In this document: piece after piece, positions 6,664-8,378 of the stretch | Layout: the number at the start of each line of letters is the position of its first letter | How positions within the stretch are numbered: position 1 is the first letter of the stretch | DNA from: CAYMOV01 sp964392085 | Lineage (GTDB): Bacteria > Oederibacteriota > Muellerivitia > Muellerivitales > Muellerivitaceae | Reading direction: 5' to 3' | DNA: 8,378 nt | NCBI GenBank assembly: GCA_964392085.1 | Contig: CAYMOV010000100.1 | Span: forward strand, 1-8,378 | Made by a program: the position numbers and the translations under genes | The notes under the pieces: model-generated | Database searches by the model: none | Told to the model about the DNA's origin: nothing | What the model saw: only the letters and a program-made list of their open reading frames with translations

Positions 6664-6669
6664 TCCTTA
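6664..6669 (-). promoter_or_regulatory. Stop-overlapping Shine-Dalgarno of second lacI-type gene
   Basis: TAAGGA on the minus strand joins the secG stop TAA with the AGGA binding core for the next ATG (6656), the same layout as at the lacI-lnt junction. The two junctions share AATAAGGAAGA and then CCC before the start codon. Confidence 0.7.
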
Positions 6670-7065
6670 TTTCTTGGAAGCCGGCGCTGGCGCGGCCTTC
6701 ACCGGAGCGGCGGCCGGGGCGGGCGCCGATCCCTTGTCCGCTGAGGCGGCGGAGGGGTTCACGGGGGCGGGCTTCGCGGCGGCCTGGGCCGCGGCCGCGG
6801 CCTGCTTCTGCTGGATCTCCTCGGCGATGGAGCTGTCCGTCATGTGGTTGCGGGGCAGGGCGGCCAGTCCCAGGCAAAGGACGAAGAACACCACGGCCAA
6901 GCCCGTCGTGAAACGGGTCCAGAAATTCTTGCCGCTGGTTCCCAGCAGGCTTTGGCCCGTCCCGGAGAATAGGCCTCCCCCGACGGACTTGGGTTCTTGG
7001 ATCAGGACCACCCCGATCAACAAGAATGCGACGAGGATATGGAGAACGGTTAACAAGGTCGACAT
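6667..7065 (-). CDS. secG: Preprotein translocase subunit SecG
   Basis: A 132-residue small subunit of the SecYEG protein-export channel in the inner membrane. Two membrane helices (about 4-22 and 52-70) flank the conserved loop LIQEPKSVGGGLFSGTGQSL (21-40) and LLGTSGKNFWTRFT, matching SecG. After the second helix comes a cytosolic or extramembrane tail of some 60 residues, very rich in Ala and Pro (repeated PAP/AAA, ending SKK), which makes it longer than the 110-residue E. coli protein. The frame continues upstream to 7266, but the ATG at 7065 is chosen because GGAG lies five bases before it and the membrane helix begins at once. It is the first gene of secG-lacI-lnt, with its own promoter after the tpiA terminator. 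secG next to tpiA/pgk is a common bacterial arrangement. Confidence 0.93.
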   Translation of the reverse strand: MSTLLTVLHILVAFLLIGVVLIQEPKSVGGGLFSGTGQSLLGTSGKNFWTRFTTGLAVVFFVLCLGLAALPRNHMTDSSIAEEIQQKQAAAAAQAAAKPAPVNPSAASADKGSAPAPAAAPVKAAPAPASKK

Positions 7066-7076
7066 GGCAACTCCAG

Positions 7077-7090
7077 GTTTAAAATTAAAC
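7077..7090. promoter_or_regulatory. Operator-like palindrome at the secG transcription start
   Basis: GTTTAA-AA-TTAAAC is a perfect 6-bp inverted repeat with a 2-bp centre. It lies just downstream of the predicted -10 box, spanning about +1 to +14 of the secG transcript. That is a classic repressor position, but the AT-rich sequence lacks the central CG typical of LacI-family operators. Confidence 0.35.
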
Positions 7091-7096
7091 TCGCGT

Positions 7097-7124
7097 ATTT
7101 TATGGGTTTCAAAGCAATTTCCAA
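7097..7124 (-). promoter_or_regulatory. Promoter of secG-lacI-lnt
   Basis: On the minus strand TTGGAA (7124-7119) and TAAAAT (7102-7097) are 16 bases apart in an AT-rich spacer, placing a start near 7090, about 25 bases before the secG ATG. It is downstream of the tpiA terminator, consistent with separate transcription of the secG operon. Confidence 0.6.
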
Positions 7125-7144
7125 GAGGTATTTTAGGTTGAAAC
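7106..7144. repeat. Inverted repeat flanking the secG -35 box
   Basis: GTTTCAA (7106-7112) and TTGAAAC (7138-7144) are exact inverted 7-mers with centres 32 bp apart, about three helical turns, on both sides of the -35 hexamer. This could be a paired regulator site or chance. Confidence 0.35.
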
Positions 7145-7163
7145 GCTAAACCAAGGGAAGGAG

Positions 7164-7202
7164 AAAAAAGCCCATGGAAGGGGAAATTCCAAGGGCTTTT
7201 TC
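7164..7202 (-). terminator. Intrinsic terminator after tpiA
   Basis: The arms AAAAAGCCC (7165-7173) and GGGCTTTTT (7193-7201) pair fully. After one mismatch, TGGAA/TTCCA continues the stem around a 7-nt loop. Read on the minus strand it ends with a T-rich run (GGGCTTTTTTCTCC); because of its A/T tails it should also work on the plus strand. It separates pgk-tpiA from the secG operon. Confidence 0.85.
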
Positions 7203-7206
7203 GTTT

Positions 7207-7380
7207 TCTGGTTTTAGAGCCTCTAGCAAAACCAGACAAAGCGACCAATTTCACCACAAAGGTCACTACCCGTCATCCTTCGGTTGAGGGCGTAAACGAG
7301 GCCACAAAGGAAAGCCGTGGATTTAAAAACTTTATCCCACAAGTTGTCTTAGTGAACTCGGTGAACTTTGTGGTTCAAAT
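7207..7380. repeat. tpiA downstream spacer with hairpin and CCACAAAG repeats
   Basis: The first part holds TCTGGTTTT/AAAACCAGA (7207-7215 with 7228-7236), a 9-bp stem that would precede the terminator in the tpiA transcript. The remainder carries CCACAAAG at 7254-7261 and 7302-7309, its complement CTTTGTGG at 7366-7373, and GTGAAC twice (near 7352 and 7361). This looks like a short dispersed intergenic repeat family. No coding potential is seen here. Confidence 0.45.
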
Positions 7381-7398
7381 GGTCTTGTTAGCCCGCTC

Positions 7399-8148
7399 TT
7401 AGAAGTTCACCAAGGCCACGAAGGAATCCACCTTCAAGGCGGCGCCGCCCACCAATGCCCCGTCGATATCCTTCTGGGACATCAGGTCCTTGACGTTCTC
7501 TGGCTTCACCGAGCCGCCGTACTGGATCCGCATGGCTTCGGCGGCCTCGGAGTTGAATCGGGCCTTCACCAGTCCCCGGATGAAGGCGTGGACGTCCTGA
7601 GCCTGTTGGGGGGATGCCGTCTTCCCGGTGCCGATGGCCCACACCGGTTCGTAGGCGATCACGATGTTCGCCAGATCACCCAGGGGGATCCCCTCGAAGC
7701 AGCCCTTGAACTGGGTTTCAATGACCGATTCGGTCTTTCCCGCCTCGCGCTCCTGCAGGGTCTCGCCCACGCAAACGATGCCCCTTAAGCCCGCCTTCAG
7801 GACATTCTTCAGCTTCTTATTGATGGTGGCGTCTGTGTCCTTTTCGTACTGGCGCCGTTCGGAATGTCCCAGGATGCAGTACTTGACCCCGGCGTCCTTC
7901 AACATCACGGGGCTCACGTTGCTGGTGAAGGCCCCCTCATTCTCCCAATGGGCGTCCTGGCTTCCCACCTGGATCGGCGAGAACCTGAGCGCGTCGGCCA
8001 CGGCGGCCAAGGAAAGGTAAGTCGGACAGACCAGGACCTCACGGCCCTTCACATCCTTCAGCTTCTCGTGGAGGGCTTTCACAAAGTCCACGGACTCCTT
8101 CACGGTTTTGAACATCTTCCAGTTCCCGGCGATGATCGGTGTCCTCAC
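7399..8148 (-). CDS. tpiA: Triosephosphate isomerase
   Basis: A 249-residue cytosolic glycolytic enzyme interconverting dihydroxyacetone phosphate and glyceraldehyde 3-phosphate. All key elements of the TIM barrel are present: Asn9 and Lys11 in AGNWKM, the electrophile His95 in ILGHSERR, the catalytic base Glu167 in AYEPVWAIGTGKTA (which includes the mobile phosphate-gripping loop), and the phosphate-binding GGSVKPEN (211-218) and ALVGGAAL (231-238). The length is standard. The start is GTG at 8148, with GGAGGA about four to five bases upstream; the protein then begins MRTPIIAGNWKM, as expected for the family. It follows pgk by 77 bp with no clear promoter between, so the two are likely cotranscribed and end at the terminator near 7164-7202. 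Confidence 0.98.
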   Translation of the reverse strand: MRTPIIAGNWKMFKTVKESVDFVKALHEKLKDVKGREVLVCPTYLSLAAVADALRFSPIQVGSQDAHWENEGAFTSNVSPVMLKDAGVKYCILGHSERRQYEKDTDATINKKLKNVLKAGLRGIVCVGETLQEREAGKTESVIETQFKGCFEGIPLGDLANIVIAYEPVWAIGTGKTASPQQAQDVHAFIRGLVKARFNSEAAEAMRIQYGGSVKPENVKDLMSQKDIDGALVGGAALKVDSFVALVNF

Positions 8149-8186
8149 AACGTCCTCCGTAGTTTTGTTTTTCCGTTCTTTGTTTC

Positions 8187-8213
8187 AGCCAACCACCAGC
8201 CGCCAGCCGCCAA
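8187..8213. repeat. Degenerate 7-bp tandem repeat in the pgk-tpiA spacer
   Basis: On the minus strand TGGCGGC occurs twice in tandem, followed by TGGTGGT and TGGCTGA. This short G-rich repeat lies between the pgk stop and the tpiA Shine-Dalgarno. Its function is unknown; it may only be slippage-derived. Confidence 0.4.
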
Positions 8214-8225
8214 CCGCGGCGGTGC

Positions 8226-8378
8226 TTATTTGTTGGTCAGCGCCGCGATTCCCGGCAGTTCCTTGCCCTCCATGAACTCCAAGGAAGCCCCGCCTCCCGT
8301 GGAGATGTGGGACATCCGGTTGTTCAGGCCCATCTGGGTGACCGCGGCCACGGAGTCCCCGCCTCCCACGATGCTGAT
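8226..8378 (-). CDS. pgk: Phosphoglycerate kinase, C-terminal end (cut by window edge)
   Basis: Only the last 50 codons and the TAA stop are in the window. The peptide begins ISIVGGGDSVAAV and contains HISTGGGASLEFMEGKELPG, the conserved C-terminal nucleotide-binding region of phosphoglycerate kinase, ending in ALTNK. The enzyme makes ATP from 1,3-bisphosphoglycerate and ADP in glycolysis. It lies upstream of tpiA on the same strand, the usual glycolytic cluster order. The 5' part lies beyond position 8378. Confidence 0.96.
   Translation of the reverse strand: MSIVGGGDSVAAVTQMGLNNRMSHISTGGGASLEFMEGKELPGIAALTNK

Noticed and set aside
7066..7266. N-terminal extension of SecG to 7266
   Set aside because: It would run through the promoter and the strong terminator hairpin, and it lacks a ribosome-binding site. 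The ATG at 7065 has GGAG at proper spacing and begins right at the first membrane helix.

Overview
The window is a GC-rich stretch (roughly 60 % by eye) of a bacterial chromosome carrying mostly core genes. All protein genes lie on the minus strand and one tRNA gene lies on the plus strand. The presence of apolipoprotein N-acyltransferase (Lnt) and a predicted lipoprotein cyclophilin points to a diderm bacterium. Coding regions use mainly G/C-ending codons, while several spacers are AT-rich and repetitive. I cannot place it in a phylum with confidence.

Reading the minus strand in the direction of transcription (right to left): the 3' end of phosphoglycerate kinase (pgk) is followed by triosephosphate isomerase (tpiA), a hairpin and a good intrinsic terminator. 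A new promoter then drives secG, a LacI-family regulator and lnt. These three are joined by stop codons embedded in the next gene's Shine-Dalgarno sequence, so they look like one translationally coupled operon. lnt converges on a tRNA-Glu(UUC) gene across a 470-bp spacer full of hairpins and repeats. Left of the tRNA, and divergent from it, is a lipoprotein-type cyclophilin peptidyl-prolyl isomerase. A second LacI-family regulator and a membrane-anchored spermidine-synthase-like protein follow on the same strand.

The functional themes are lower glycolysis (Pgk, TpiA), protein export (SecG), envelope lipoprotein maturation (Lnt) and envelope protein folding (the cyclophilin, itself a likely Lnt substrate). 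The two LacI regulators have no sugar gene beside them in the window, so their targets cannot be read from context.

No clearly new multi-gene system is visible. The two places that deserve attention are non-coding or architectural. One is the tRNA-Glu downstream spacer, where the tRNA 3' end and its flank recur about 352 bp away with a dense run of hairpins between the copies. The other is the lacI gene set inside the secG-lnt operon, bracketed by near-identical junction sequences.
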